Origin: Amycolatopsis echigonensis
Lineage (GTDB): Bacteria > Actinomycetota > Actinomycetes > Mycobacteriales > Pseudonocardiaceae
Direction of reading: 5' to 3'
Assembly (NCBI RefSeq): GCF_014174495.1
Contig: NZ_JACJHR010000029.1
Location: forward strand, 41,782-105,781
DNA length: 64,000 nucleotides
The position numbers and the translations under genes were made by a program. The notes beneath the pieces were generated by a model. It was given only the letters and a program-made list of their open reading frames with translations, was not told where the DNA came from and did no database searches. This document shows positions 8,443 to 17,157 of this stretch, piece by piece. Position 1 is the stretch's first letter. Every line of letters begins with the position of its first letter.

Positions 8443-8994
8443 TCAACCCCCGGAAACCTGTGCCCACAGGTTCTCGTACCAAGGCGCCTGGGGAGCAGGC
8501 TGCTGCCCTGGCTGGGCAGCCGTCGGCGAACCGGGCTGGTCCTCGGGCAACTGGACCATCCACGGGGTCTCGCCCGGCTTCACGTACCGGAGCCGGCGGC
8601 GGGCTTCCGCCTCGATCTGGGCCGGGTCGCTCAGCTGGGCTTTGCGGTCGCGCAACTGGGCGACCTCCTGCTGGAGCTGGGCGACCTGCGCTTCCTGGTC
8701 GCGGACCTCGGAACGCTGGGAAAGGTAGGTGCGCAACGGGACCGCGACGGTGAACGCCAGGGCGCACACCACGATCGCCACCACGGCGGCCCGCCGGGTG
8801 GTCGACATGCCGAGCACCTTGGCCGCACCGGAGGCGCGTTTCGCCGCCAGGCCGCGGCGCAGCCGGGCCCTGGTCGTCTCCGTCGTGCCCGTGCCGGTGC
8901 GGCGCCGGGCAGACGCGGGACGGCGGGCCCTGCTGGACTCGCTCCCCGCTGCCCGGCCGCCGCGGCGGCTGCGCGCCCTCCCCCGGTCGGCCAT
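8443..8994 (-). CDS. ftsB: FtsB/DivIC family septum formation protein
   Basis: A 183-residue bitopic membrane protein. It has a basic Arg/Ser/Thr-rich cytoplasmic N-terminus (1-66), one membrane helix (~69-88), a coiled coil (~92-122, with EAQVAQLQQEVAQLRDRKAQ) and then the FtsB signature RRRLRYVKPGE. The C-terminal extension is Gln/Pro-rich. FtsB joins FtsL and FtsQ in the divisome and helps activate septal peptidoglycan synthesis. It starts seven bases after the eno stop and is probably cotranscribed with it. The long disordered N-terminus is usual in actinobacterial versions. Confidence 0.92.
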   Translation of the reverse strand: MADRGRARSRRGGRAAGSESSRARRPASARRRTGTGTTETTRARLRRGLAAKRASGAAKVLGMSTTRRAAVVAIVVCALAFTVAVPLRTYLSQRSEVRDQEAQVAQLQQEVAQLRDRKAQLSDPAQIEAEARRRLRYVKPGETPWMVQLPEDQPGSPTAAQPGQQPAPQAPWYENLWAQVSGG

Positions 8995-9001
8995 GTGCCC
9001 C

Positions 9002-10288
9002 TCAGGCCTCCGCGCTGAACCGCGGGAAGGCGAGGTCGCCGGCGTAGCGCGCGGCGTCCGCGAGGGTTTCCTCGATGCGCAGGAGCTGGTTGTACTTCGC
9101 GATCCGCTCGCCGCGCGCCGGGGCTCCGGTCTTGATCTGGCCGACGCCGGTGGCGACCGCGAGGTCGGCGATGAAGGTGTCCTCGGTCTCGCCGGACCGG
9201 TGGCTCATCATCGACTTGTAGCCGTACGACGTGGCGAGCGACACCGCGTCCAGCGTCTCCGACAGCGTGCCGATCTGGTTGACCTTCACCAGCAGCGCGT
9301 TCGCCGCGCGGCGGGTGATGCCCTCCTCGAGACGGTCCGGGTTGGTGACGAACAGGTCGTCGCCGACGAGCTGGACCTTGTCGCCGATCTCGGAGGTCAG
9401 CTGGACCCAGCCGTCCCAGTCGTCCTCGCTCAGCGGGTCCTCGATGGAGACGAGCGGGTAGTCGCGCAGCAGTTCGCCGTAGTACGCGGACATCTGCTCC
9501 GCGCTGCGCTTCGAACCCTCGAAGGTGTAGGCGCCGTCGGAGTAGAACTCGGTCGCGGCGACGTCCAGCGCGAGCGCGACGTCACGGCCCGGCACGTAGC
9601 CGGCCTTCTCGATCGCGGCGAGGATCAGGTCGAGCGCCTCGCGGTTGTTGGCGAGGCTCGGCGCGAAACCGCCCTCGTCGCCGAGGCCGGTGGCCAGGCC
9701 GCGGCTCTTCAGCACGGACTTCAGCGCGTGGTACACCTCGGTGCCCCAGCGCAGCGCCTCACGGAACGACTCGGCGCCGATCGGCGCGATCATGAATTCC
9801 TGGATGTCGACGTCGGTGTCGGCGTGCGCACCGCCGTTGAGGATGTTCAGCATCGGCACCGGCAGCACGTGTGCGTTCGGCCCGCCCAGGTAGCGGAACA
9901 GCTCCAGCTCGGACGATTCCGCGGCGGCCTTCGCGACGGCTAGCGAAACGCCGAGGATGGCGTTCGCGCCGAGCCGCGACTTCGCCGGCGTGCCGTCGAG
10001 GTCCACCAGCTTCTGGTCGACGATCCGCTGGTCGACCGCGTCTACGCCGACCAGGTCCGGGCCGATCTCGTCGAGCACCGCGGCGACCGCGCGCTCCACG
10101 CCCTTGCCGTTGTAGCGGCCGGTGTCCCCGTCGCGCAGCTCGACCGCTTCGTGTTCGCCGGTCGACGCCCCGGACGGCACTGCCGCCCGAGCCAGAGTGC
10201 CGTCGTCGAGCGCCACCTCCACCTCGACGGTCGGGTTCCCGCGCGAATCGAGAATCTCGCGCGCGCCTACCTGCTCGATGAGAGCCAC
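9002..10288 (-). CDS. eno: enolase (phosphopyruvate hydratase)
   Basis: A 428-residue enolase that interconverts 2-phosphoglycerate and phosphoenolpyruvate in the cytoplasm. It is full length, with the conserved GASTGEHEAVELRDGD loop, GLGDEGGFAP (residues ~201-210), LVKVNQIGT and the signature SHRSGETEDTFIADLAVA. The GTG at 10288 is preceded by AAGGAGCAGAGC, a good ribosome binding site, and gives the expected MALIEQVGAREILDSRGNPT start. ftsB follows after seven bases. Confidence 0.98.
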   Translation of the reverse strand: MALIEQVGAREILDSRGNPTVEVEVALDDGTLARAAVPSGASTGEHEAVELRDGDTGRYNGKGVERAVAAVLDEIGPDLVGVDAVDQRIVDQKLVDLDGTPAKSRLGANAILGVSLAVAKAAAESSELELFRYLGGPNAHVLPVPMLNILNGGAHADTDVDIQEFMIAPIGAESFREALRWGTEVYHALKSVLKSRGLATGLGDEGGFAPSLANNREALDLILAAIEKAGYVPGRDVALALDVAATEFYSDGAYTFEGSKRSAEQMSAYYGELLRDYPLVSIEDPLSEDDWDGWVQLTSEIGDKVQLVGDDLFVTNPDRLEEGITRRAANALLVKVNQIGTLSETLDAVSLATSYGYKSMMSHRSGETEDTFIADLAVATGVGQIKTGAPARGERIAKYNQLLRIEETLADAARYAGDLAFPRFSAEA

Positions 10289-10403
10289 GCTCTGCTCCTT
10301 GGTGGGTCGTGCCTGCGGTGACGCCGCCCAGAGTAACCGCCCAGCGGGTTCACCCGTTGGAGGCCAGGCCGGTGCCGGGCCGTGCCGCTGCGTGTTCTCC
10401 AGC

Positions 10404-10895
10404 TCAGCTGGGCACTTCGCCGGTCTCTTCGGCGGCCTGGTCCTCCGGCCGGACCTCGCGCCACCCCGACGGCAGCTCGACCTCGTCGGTCACCTGCTGC
10501 CAGAACGTCCAGCTGTTGCCACCAGGATCGGCCACGGTGAAAATCCGCGCGCCGTAAGGCTGATCCTGCGGCGGTTCCGGTGCCGCGTCCTCACCGAGCG
10601 CCGCGCACACGCGCTCGTACTGCGCGTCGACGTCGGTCACGTACACGACGTTCAACTGCCCGACCGGCCCCTCGACCCCCTTGGCTTCCCAGTATTCGGG
10701 ACCGACCCCGGCCAGCTGCAGGCGCGCGTCGCCCGCGCGGAGCGTCGCCTGGAAAACCTCGCCGGACCCGTCCTCGAAGCGGACTTCCTCGGTGAAGCCG
10801 AACACCCTGGTCAGCCACGCGAGCGCGGCGGTCGCATCGCTGTAGTAGAGGTACGGCGCCAGTCCCACGTACTCGGGTTCCTGATCGCTGCTCAT
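10404..10895 (-). CDS. VOC (glyoxalase/bleomycin resistance) superfamily protein
   Basis: A 163-residue protein with the paired beta-alpha-beta-beta-beta fold of the VOC superfamily. LAPYLYYSDATAALAWLTRVFGF at the start and ARIFTVADPGGNSWTFWQQ near residue 135 are typical of the group related to PhnB/YdcT-like proteins. The family includes metal-dependent isomerases, dioxygenases and binding proteins, and no specific activity can be assigned. The ATG at 10895 was chosen over an in-frame ATG at 10910 because the alignment begins there. It is divergent from the TPR gene, with only 70 bases between the two starts. Confidence 0.85.
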   Translation of the reverse strand: MSSDQEPEYVGLAPYLYYSDATAALAWLTRVFGFTEEVRFEDGSGEVFQATLRAGDARLQLAGVGPEYWEAKGVEGPVGQLNVVYVTDVDAQYERVCAALGEDAAPEPPQDQPYGARIFTVADPGGNSWTFWQQVTDEVELPSGWREVRPEDQAAEETGEVPS

Positions 10896-10965
10896 GGCGG
10901 CACAGTCCATCACGACTCGTCTGACGGTCGTGCAACGCCCTCCGCGCCGGTATCGTGAAGCGACC

Positions 10966-11370
10966 ATGACGGACGCCGCAGCAGCCCCCGAACCCGACGG
11001 CGAATCGCGCTTCCGCAGGTTTCGCAACGCCGAGCACCTCGTCGCGCGGCGACGCCCGCTCGACGCTCTCAAGGAGCTCGAACCCCTCCTCGCCGACGAG
11101 CAGGACAAGCCGAGCGTGCAACTACTCGCCGGGCGCGCGTACTTCCACTCCGCCCAGCTCCGCCGTGCCGAACGCGCGTTCACCCGCGTACTGGAGCTGG
11201 ACCCCACCGACCACTACGCCCGGTTCGTGCTCGGACGCACCCTCCAGCGCCTCGGCCGTTTGGCCGAGGCGCTCGCGCAACTGCGGATGGCGTCGGCGAT
11301 GAACCCGGTGCCGGAGTATCTCGAAGCGATCAGCGAGGTCAGGGCGAGGATTACGCTCAGCGACCGCTGA
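10966..11370 (+). CDS. tetratricopeptide repeat protein
   Basis: A 134-residue soluble protein with two to three TPR helix pairs. LLAGRAYFHSAQLRRAERAFTRVLELDPTDHYARFVLGRTLQRLGRLAEAL contains the consensus A, G/Y and F/A positions. It is likely a small protein-protein adaptor. Close homologues are widespread in actinobacteria without known function. The ATG at 10966 follows a weak purine stretch (GAAGCGACC). It is divergent from the VOC gene and probably shares its intergenic promoter region. Confidence 0.85.
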   Translation: MTDAAAAPEPDGESRFRRFRNAEHLVARRRPLDALKELEPLLADEQDKPSVQLLAGRAYFHSAQLRRAERAFTRVLELDPTDHYARFVLGRTLQRLGRLAEALAQLRMASAMNPVPEYLEAISEVRARITLSDR

Positions 11371-11576
11371 GCCCGCGTGTCCCGAACATGCACCCGCAGA
11401 AGCACTCCCGGGCAACCGCCGGATCCAGCGCGGTCCCGGCGCGTCTTCTGAAGTGAACAGGGCAGCGGGGAAGCCTGGCCATCCGGTGCCCCGGCTCGGC
11501 CAGTCGGCCGATCCGGGCAGACCCGGCGAAGCGCGATCCTTGGTGTCATCACAGAGAGCGATTAGAGGAGGCCGAC

Positions 11577-11759
11577 ATGACCGCGCTGACCGTGATCGGA
11601 GCGACCGCCGGGCTGCTCGTGCTGGTGCTGATGGCGCTGGCGCCAGTGCTCGTGGAACTGAACGAACGCCACCCGGTCCAGCCGCGCAAGCAGCCGGTGC
11701 GCACCGAGGCCCGGCCGCAGAAGCCGGTGCGAGTGAGCGCCGTGGTGACGAGCCACTGA
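11577..11759 (+). CDS. small single-pass membrane protein, 60 residues
   Basis: A short gene supported by a strong ribosome binding site (agaggaggccgac before the ATG). The protein has one hydrophobic helix at about residues 4-26 (IGATAGLLVLVLMALAPVLV), followed by a basic, Pro/Gln-rich tail ending VSAVVTSH. There is no cleavable signal peptide, so it is probably anchored N-out or as a tail outside the helix. I recognise no family. It stands alone after the TPR gene and immediately before the tandem-repeat block. Confidence 0.72.
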   Translation: MTALTVIGATAGLLVLVLMALAPVLVELNERHPVQPRKQPVRTEARPQKPVRVSAVVTSH

Positions 11760-12721
11760 TTGCTGAGTCGGTTTAAGCACCAAACCGATCTGCTAGCGGT
11801 CAGGCGCAGACCGGGCGGCCGAGTCGGCCATCAGCAGAACCGGACCCGCCGGGCAAGGTTGAACTGCCACCGGCCGGACCGGCTCCAGCCGGTACGAGCG
11901 AACGCCGCGCCGCCCACCGTCCACCGCCAACCCGACGCCGAGCCTCACCAGCCGAATCCGGGACTGCCACCGAAGGTGGCGATCGGCAGAACCTGGCCGC
12001 TGGGCCGGATTGAACAGCCACCGGCCAAACCAGTTCCAGCGGGCGCAAGCAATCGCCACGTCGCCCTTGCTGACCGAGGCAGCACAGTCGCCACACCAAC
12101 CCGGCCAGGCCGGACGACCGAGGCGTCCACCGGCAGGACCCGGCCGTCGCACCGCGCTGAACAGCCACCGGCCAACCGGTTCCAGCCCGTGCATGCGGAC
12201 GCAGCGCCGCCGACCGCTTGCCGAGCCAGCACAGTCGCCGGGCCGACTACCCACCAACCCGGCCCAGGTCGGGTGCCCGAGGCGGCCACCAGCAGAACCC
12301 GACCGCCGGGCAGGGGTGAGCTGCCACCGACCGGACCAGTCCCAATCGATGCGAGCGAACGCGGTGCCACCCACCGCACGCCGCGCCAGCCCGATGCCAC
12401 GCCCATCCTCACCAGCCGAATCCGGGACTGCCACCGAAGGTGGCGATCGGCAGAACCCGGCCGCCGTGCCGGGCTGAACAGTCACCGGCCGGACCGGCTC
12501 CAGCCGGTACGAGCGAACGCGGCAGCACCGATCGCACGCCGAGCCAGTCCCGAGGTCACGCCCCAGCCGGGCCCATGTCGTCACCAGAAACGGCCCACGT
12601 CCCGCGCCGACAACCACGAAGCGGACGAGTTCCAGTCGGTGGCCGAGCCGATCAAGCCGCGCGATCAACCGTCCAGGTCAGCCCATCCCGCCGATCAGTC
12701 ACTGATTCCAGCCAAGCCCGC
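11760..12721. repeat. degenerate ~150-bp tandem repeat, five copies, no convincing gene
   Basis: A marker element (cagaac, in copy 3 caggac) recurs at 11835, 11987, 12134, 12293 and 12451, spacings of 152, 147, 159 and 158 bases. Each is followed by a gc-rich box and a ccaccggccggaccggc-like segment. Copies 2 and 5 share about 51 identical bases (11943-11993 and 12407-12457), and copies 1 and 5 share 38 (11868-11905 and 12483-12520). Both strands stay open over long distances, but two of the four spacings are not multiples of three, so a repeated protein frame is not maintained. I therefore treat this as non-coding repeat DNA. Confidence 0.75.
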
Positions 12722-13522
12722 TCAGGGCGCGACGCTCGCCGCCGCGTAGGAGTCTGCTGCGGTGAAGACGTCCTGTACGTAGTCCACCGCTGGGTTGTAG
12801 ACCAGCATCGCTTTCCACCAGCCCGCTGGGGTGCCAAGGTCGTCGTCGCCCGAGCAGAGGTAGCGGGCGGCTGTGAACGCCGCGTCGTCGAGGTCGCGGG
12901 GGTCTGCCGCTTTGCCGTCGCTGTCTGCTCGTTGGGCGTGTTTGTGCCAGGCGGACGGCATGATCCGCAACGGACCGATCCGGTGATCCGCGGTGCGGTC
13001 GCCGTCGAGTTTTCCCGCGTCGGTGTCTGGGCCTTCCGCTGGACCAGGCTGCACCGTCATGGTGCCGTCCGGACCGGGTTTTTCCGTTCCGAACGCCAGG
13101 GTCCCGATCGCCGCGAGCGTCGCCCACGACAGGTGGCACGACGGTTTCTGCCGCTGCATCCACATCTCCGCGCGCCCGTACGCGGCGAGCACTCGTGCGT
13201 CCAGCCGCGTCTTTCCGGCGACTCGGGTCGCCCACGCGTCCAGTTCCGCTTGGTCGGACACGAGCGGGCGGTCCGGCGGGGCGGCCAAACCGACCCGCGG
13301 GGCTTCGGCGCCGGGTTGCGGGCGCGGTTCCGCTTTGGCTGAAACCGGCGGCGGGGCGGCCGCGGCGGGAGGGGCGGGCGGATTCGGGTTGTGGATCCCG
13401 ATGGTCACCACCAGCACGACCCCGGTCAGCACCAGACCCAGCGCGAACGCGATGCGGCTCGGGTAGCGGCGCGGCGGACCCGCCGGCGACGGCGTGATGG
13501 TCGGCTGAGTGGTATCGGCCAC
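12722..13522 (-). CDS. transglycosylase-like membrane protein lacking the catalytic glutamate
   Basis: A 266-residue paralogue of the transglycosylase at 5619-7304. It has a membrane helix at ~23-43, a Pro/Ala-rich linker, and a fold-matching domain from ~88 to 262 with CHLSWATLAAIGTLAFGTE where the active copy has IGRIESNH. The catalytic Glu is replaced by Ala143. The motif VGPFQFIP is changed to IGPLRIMP, while DSDGKAADPRDL and AARYLCSG remain. It occupies the position of lpqU beside eno in mycobacteria. It is probably a non-hydrolytic peptidoglycan-binding or scaffold protein. The frame is intact, so it is not an obvious pseudogene. Confidence 0.82.
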   Translation of the reverse strand: MADTTQPTITPSPAGPPRRYPSRIAFALGLVLTGVVLVVTIGIHNPNPPAPPAAAAPPPVSAKAEPRPQPGAEAPRVGLAAPPDRPLVSDQAELDAWATRVAGKTRLDARVLAAYGRAEMWMQRQKPSCHLSWATLAAIGTLAFGTEKPGPDGTMTVQPGPAEGPDTDAGKLDGDRTADHRIGPLRIMPSAWHKHAQRADSDGKAADPRDLDDAAFTAARYLCSGDDDLGTPAGWWKAMLVYNPAVDYVQDVFTAADSYAAASVAP

Positions 13523-13652
13523 TCGGACAGGTTACTGATGAACCCGCCCGGGGGACGCTGGACCGGGCGAATGGCAAGCGGATGGTTAACTCGGAGCCAA
13601 AGCCGCCCAGGTCACACAATTCGTTACGTGATCGATTGGCGACGCTCTGACC

Positions 13653-13671
13653 TGCGGTTACCCTAACCTAA
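13653..13671 (+). promoter_or_regulatory. DtxR/IdeR-like iron box 1
   Basis: tgcggttaccctaacctaa matches 15 of 19 positions of the DtxR/IdeR consensus TTAGGTTAGGCTAACCTAA, with the right half perfect. It lies about 120 bases before the efeU start. Iron-bound IdeR/DtxR would repress the efe operon from here; this is inference from the motif. Confidence 0.72.
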
Positions 13672-13735
13672 CTCCCGACAGAGCGTCGTTTTATCCGTTT
13701 TGCCGGGCCTGTTCAGCGAACTCCCCTCTGGACTT

Positions 13736-13754
13736 ACAGGCAAGCCTTACCTAA
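13736..13754 (+). promoter_or_regulatory. DtxR/IdeR-like iron box 2
   Basis: acaggcaagccttacctaa matches 13 of 19 positions of the same consensus and contains the inverted repeat aggcaag-c-cttacct. It is 36 bases before the efeU start codon, where binding would block promoter escape. Two boxes suggest cooperative iron repression. Confidence 0.65.
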
Positions 13755-13790
13755 AAACATCAGGTCAGGTAGTCGAAGGAGGGCCGAACA

Positions 13791-14642
13791 GTGGTGTTTT
13801 CGAGCGCGCTCATCGGGCTGCGCGAAGGTCTCGAAGCCGCGCTTGTGGTGAGCATCCTGGTCGCCTTCCTCGTCAAGACCGAGCGACGGCACGCACTGCG
13901 GTTCGTGTGGCCCGGGGTCGGCGCGGCCGTGCTGCTGTCGATCGGCGTCGGCGCGATCCTCACCTACAGCACCGCGCAGCTCAGTTTCGAGCATCAGGAA
14001 CTGCTCGGCGGAAGCCTTTCCATCGTCGCGGTCGTGTTCGTCACCGCGATGATCTTCTGGATGCGCAAGGCTTCCCGGCACATCGCGGCCGAGTTGCGCG
14101 GCAAGATGGAGGACGCGCTCAAGGTCGGTCCGGCGGCGGTGCTGCTGCTGTCGTTCCTCGCGGTGGGCCGCGAAGGGCTCGAAACCGCCGTGTTCTTCTA
14201 CTCAGCCGTGCAGACCGCGCAATCCGACACTCTGCAGCCGCTGATCGGGTTCGTGATCGGGATCGCCGCCGCGATCGTGCTCGCCTACCTGCTCTACCGC
14301 GGCGCGGTGCGGTTCAACCTGGCCAAGTTCTTCACGATCACCGGCGTGCTGCTGGTGTTCGTCGCCGCCGGTGTCCTCGGCTACGGCCTGCACGACCTGC
14401 AGGAAGCCGGATTCATTCCCGGACTGACCACGCTCGCCTTCGACGCGTCGAGCGCCCTGCCGGAAACCTCCTGGTACGGCGCGTTGCTCAAGGGGATCTT
14501 CAACTATTCGCAGCAGACCACCGTGCTGCAAGCGATCGCATGGGTCGCCTACGTGGCGATCGTGCTGCCGCTGTTCCTCAAGCCTGCCCGCAAGAACAAG
14601 ACCGAGACGGCTCCCGCCGCCCCGGCCGCCGCCAAGGAGTGA
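13791..14642 (+). CDS. efeU: iron permease EfeU (FTR1 family)
   Basis: A 283-residue seven-helix membrane protein of the FTR1/OFeT family that moves iron across the cytoplasmic membrane. The two signature REGLE motifs are present: LREGLEAALVVSIL at the N-terminus and VGREGLETAVFF near residue 125. The GTG start at 13791 follows aaggagggccgaaca. efeO and efeB follow without gaps, giving a complete EfeUOB system for ferrous/ferric iron uptake. Two DtxR/IdeR-like boxes upstream indicate iron repression. Confidence 0.95.
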   Translation: MVFSSALIGLREGLEAALVVSILVAFLVKTERRHALRFVWPGVGAAVLLSIGVGAILTYSTAQLSFEHQELLGGSLSIVAVVFVTAMIFWMRKASRHIAAELRGKMEDALKVGPAAVLLLSFLAVGREGLETAVFFYSAVQTAQSDTLQPLIGFVIGIAAAIVLAYLLYRGAVRFNLAKFFTITGVLLVFVAAGVLGYGLHDLQEAGFIPGLTTLAFDASSALPETSWYGALLKGIFNYSQQTTVLQAIAWVAYVAIVLPLFLKPARKNKTETAPAAPAAAKE

Positions 14643-14644
14643 CA

Positions 14645-15796
14645 GTGCCTCAGTTCCGCAAGACCTCGACGGCTGTGCTCACTGGCCTCAGCGCCCTCGT
14701 CGCGCTGACCGCCTGCGACAGCACGAATTCCGCGTCCGGCCCCTCCGGCGCGACCTCGGGCGGGCCGATCAAGGTCGAGGCGTCCGACACCGCCTGTTCG
14801 GTGTCCGCGACGACCGCGTCCGCGGGCAACCTGACCTTCGAGATCGCCAACAAGGGCAGCAAGGTCACCGAGTTCTACCTCTACGCCGAGGGCGACCGGA
14901 TCATGGGCGAGGTCGAGAACATCGCGCCCGGACTGAACCGGCGGCTCATCGTCGAGGTCCCGGAGGCGGGCAAGTACCAGACCGCGTGCAAGCCGGGCAT
15001 GACCGGCAACGGCATCCGCGGCGACTTCACGGTCACCGGCGGCGCGCCGGGCCAGAGCAACGCCAACGCGCAGAAAGCCGCTGCCACCAAGAGCTACGCG
15101 ACCTACGTCGAGAACAACAGCTCGGCGCTGGAGACCGAGACGGCCAAGTTCGTCGCCGCGGTGAAGGCCAACAAGGCTGACGAGGCGAAGGCCGAGTACG
15201 CGCGCACCCGCGTGTTCTACGAGCGGATCGAACCGGTCGCGGAGAAGTTCGGCGACCTCGACCCGGCCATCGACGCGCGCGAGGCCGACGTCGAGCCGGG
15301 CCAGCAGTTCACCGGGTTCCACCGGCTGGAGAAGGACCTGTGGACCACCGGCCTGAAGCCGGACAGCCCGCAGATCGCGGACAAGCTGCTCACCGACGTG
15401 AAGTCGCTGGTCGCCAAGACCAAGACGCTGCAGCTGAGCGTGCTGGACCTGGCCAACGGCGCGAAGGGCCTGCTCGACGAGGTCGCGACGAAGAAGATCA
15501 CCGGCGAGGAGGAGACCTTCTCGCACACCGACCTGTGGGACTTCCAGGCCAACCTCGACGGTTCCAAGGGCGCGATCGCCGCGCTGCGGCCGGTCATCCA
15601 GGAGCGCGACGCGGCCCTGGTCTCCACTTTGGACAAGGAGTTCGCGAACGTGCAGGGGCTGCTGGACAAGACCCGCTCCGGCGACGGTTTCAAGTACTAC
15701 AACGAGCTCTCCCAGGACCAGATCAAGGCGTTCGCCTCGGCGGTCGACGCGCTGAGCGAGCCGCTGAGCAAGGTCGCGGAGGTCGTGTCCAAGTGA
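14645..15796 (+). CDS. efeO: iron uptake lipoprotein EfeO (cupredoxin plus M75 imelysin domain)
   Basis: A 383-residue lipoprotein with lipobox ALTAC at ~residue 22, an N-terminal cupredoxin-like domain (~40-135) and a C-terminal helical M75/imelysin domain. The latter has the metal-binding HxxE motif in GFHRLEKDLW. EfeO binds iron outside the membrane and passes it to EfeU. The GTG start at 14645 is six bases from an AAGGAG that overlaps the efeU end. The stop overlaps the efeB start by four bases, consistent with a tight operon. Confidence 0.95.
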   Translation: MPQFRKTSTAVLTGLSALVALTACDSTNSASGPSGATSGGPIKVEASDTACSVSATTASAGNLTFEIANKGSKVTEFYLYAEGDRIMGEVENIAPGLNRRLIVEVPEAGKYQTACKPGMTGNGIRGDFTVTGGAPGQSNANAQKAAATKSYATYVENNSSALETETAKFVAAVKANKADEAKAEYARTRVFYERIEPVAEKFGDLDPAIDAREADVEPGQQFTGFHRLEKDLWTTGLKPDSPQIADKLLTDVKSLVAKTKTLQLSVLDLANGAKGLLDEVATKKITGEEETFSHTDLWDFQANLDGSKGAIAALRPVIQERDAALVSTLDKEFANVQGLLDKTRSGDGFKYYNELSQDQIKAFASAVDALSEPLSKVAEVVSK

Positions 15797-17052
15797 CCGA
15801 GGAGGGGACCCAGGTTTCCCGCCGGAAGCTGTTCGGGCTGGCCGGCGCGGGTGTCGCGCTGGCCGGCGCGGGCGCGGCGGCGGGGGTCGGCATCGACCGG
15901 CTCGGCGGCGGCACTCCCGCGTCGGCCGCGGTGTCCACTGTGGACTTCCATGGCGAGCACCAGGCCGGGATCGTCACGCCGACGCAGCAGAACCTGCACT
16001 TCGCCGCGCTCGACGTGATCACGAAGGACGCCACGAAGCTCCGCGACCTGCTGCGCACCTGGACGGCCGCGGCGCGGCGGATGACCGCGGGCCAGGACGT
16101 CGGCCCGAACGGCGCGCTCGGCGGCTCCTCGCAGGCCCCGCCGGACGACACCGGCGAAGCGCTCGACCTGCCCCCCTCCGACCTCACCCTGACCATCGGC
16201 TTCGGCCCCTCGCTCTTCGACGACCGGTTCGGCCTCGCCGCGAAGCGCCCGCCGCAGCTGATCGACCTTCCGGCGTTTCCGAAGGACAAACTCGACCCCG
16301 CCCGCAGCGGCGGCGACCTGTGCATCCAGGCCTGCGCGAACGATCCTCAGGTGGCGGTGCACGCGGTGCGCAACCTCGTGCGGCTGGGCTTCGGCGTCAC
16401 CGAGGTGCGCTGGTCGCAGCTCGGGTTCGGGCGAAGCTCGTCGACCTCGCGCTCGCAGCAGACGCCGCGCAACCTGTTCGGTTTCAAAGACGGCACCAAC
16501 AACATCAAGGCCGAGGACACCGACGTGCTCCGCGACCAGGTGTGGGCGCAGGCCAGCGACGGACAGGCGTGGATGGCCGGCGGCACGTACCTGGTGGCGC
16601 GCCGGATCCGGATGCACATCGAAACCTGGGACCGCGAAACGCTCGCCGGACAGGAACAGATTGTCGGGCGCACGAAGGGAAGTGGCGCGCCGCTCGGGCA
16701 GACCGGCGAGTTCGACCAGGTCGACCTGCAGGTCGGCGGCGAGGGCGGGACCCCGCTGATCGCCGAGGACGCGCACATCCGGCTGGCCTCGCGCCAGACG
16801 CGCAAGGGCGTGCAGATCCTGCGCCGCGGCTACAACTTCGTCGACGGCTCCGACGGTGTCGGCCACCTCGAGGCGGGGCTGTTCTTCCTGGCGTTCAACC
16901 GGGACACCCGCACGCAGTACGTCCCGATGCAGCAGGTGCTGTCCTCGAAGGACGCGATGATGGAGTACTTGCAGCACACCGGGTCCGCGCACTTCGCGAT
17001 TCCGCCGGGCCTCACGCCGACTAGCAACTGGGGTGACGGGCTCTTCGCCTGA
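15793..17052 (+). CDS. efeB: Tat-exported DyP-type peroxidase EfeB
   Basis: A 419-residue haem peroxidase of the DyP family, exported folded: the N-terminus carries the twin-arginine signal SRRKLFGLAGAG and an Ala-rich hydrophobic core. The distal haem motif GxxDG is present as GFKDGTNN, and RRIRMHIETWDR contributes the haem-ligand region. In the Efe system EfeB oxidises Fe(II) or acts on haem so that iron can enter via EfeO/EfeU. The GTG at 15793 overlaps the efeO stop. The operon ends here. Confidence 0.95.
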   Translation: MTEEGTQVSRRKLFGLAGAGVALAGAGAAAGVGIDRLGGGTPASAAVSTVDFHGEHQAGIVTPTQQNLHFAALDVITKDATKLRDLLRTWTAAARRMTAGQDVGPNGALGGSSQAPPDDTGEALDLPPSDLTLTIGFGPSLFDDRFGLAAKRPPQLIDLPAFPKDKLDPARSGGDLCIQACANDPQVAVHAVRNLVRLGFGVTEVRWSQLGFGRSSSTSRSQQTPRNLFGFKDGTNNIKAEDTDVLRDQVWAQASDGQAWMAGGTYLVARRIRMHIETWDRETLAGQEQIVGRTKGSGAPLGQTGEFDQVDLQVGGEGGTPLIAEDAHIRLASRQTRKGVQILRRGYNFVDGSDGVGHLEAGLFFLAFNRDTRTQYVPMQQVLSSKDAMMEYLQHTGSAHFAIPPGLTPTSNWGDGLFA

Positions 17053-17157
17053 CCAGTACAAACCTCCCCGCCCCGCCACTGCGTGGGACCGGTTGCCGGC
17101 GCCCTCCGGGCCAGCGACGGTGACCGCGTTCATCCGCGCGAGGTGAGGAGTTCGGTC

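Noticed and set aside
11760..12520. CRISPR array
   Set aside because: Units are ~150 bases and degenerate throughout, without short identical repeats separated by unique spacers, and no cas genes are present.
11760..12749. Possible repeat-containing secreted or Pro/Arg-rich protein across the 150-bp repeats
   Set aside because: Both strands are open, there is no ribosome binding site, and two of the four repeat spacings change the reading frame, so the repeat is not conserved as protein.
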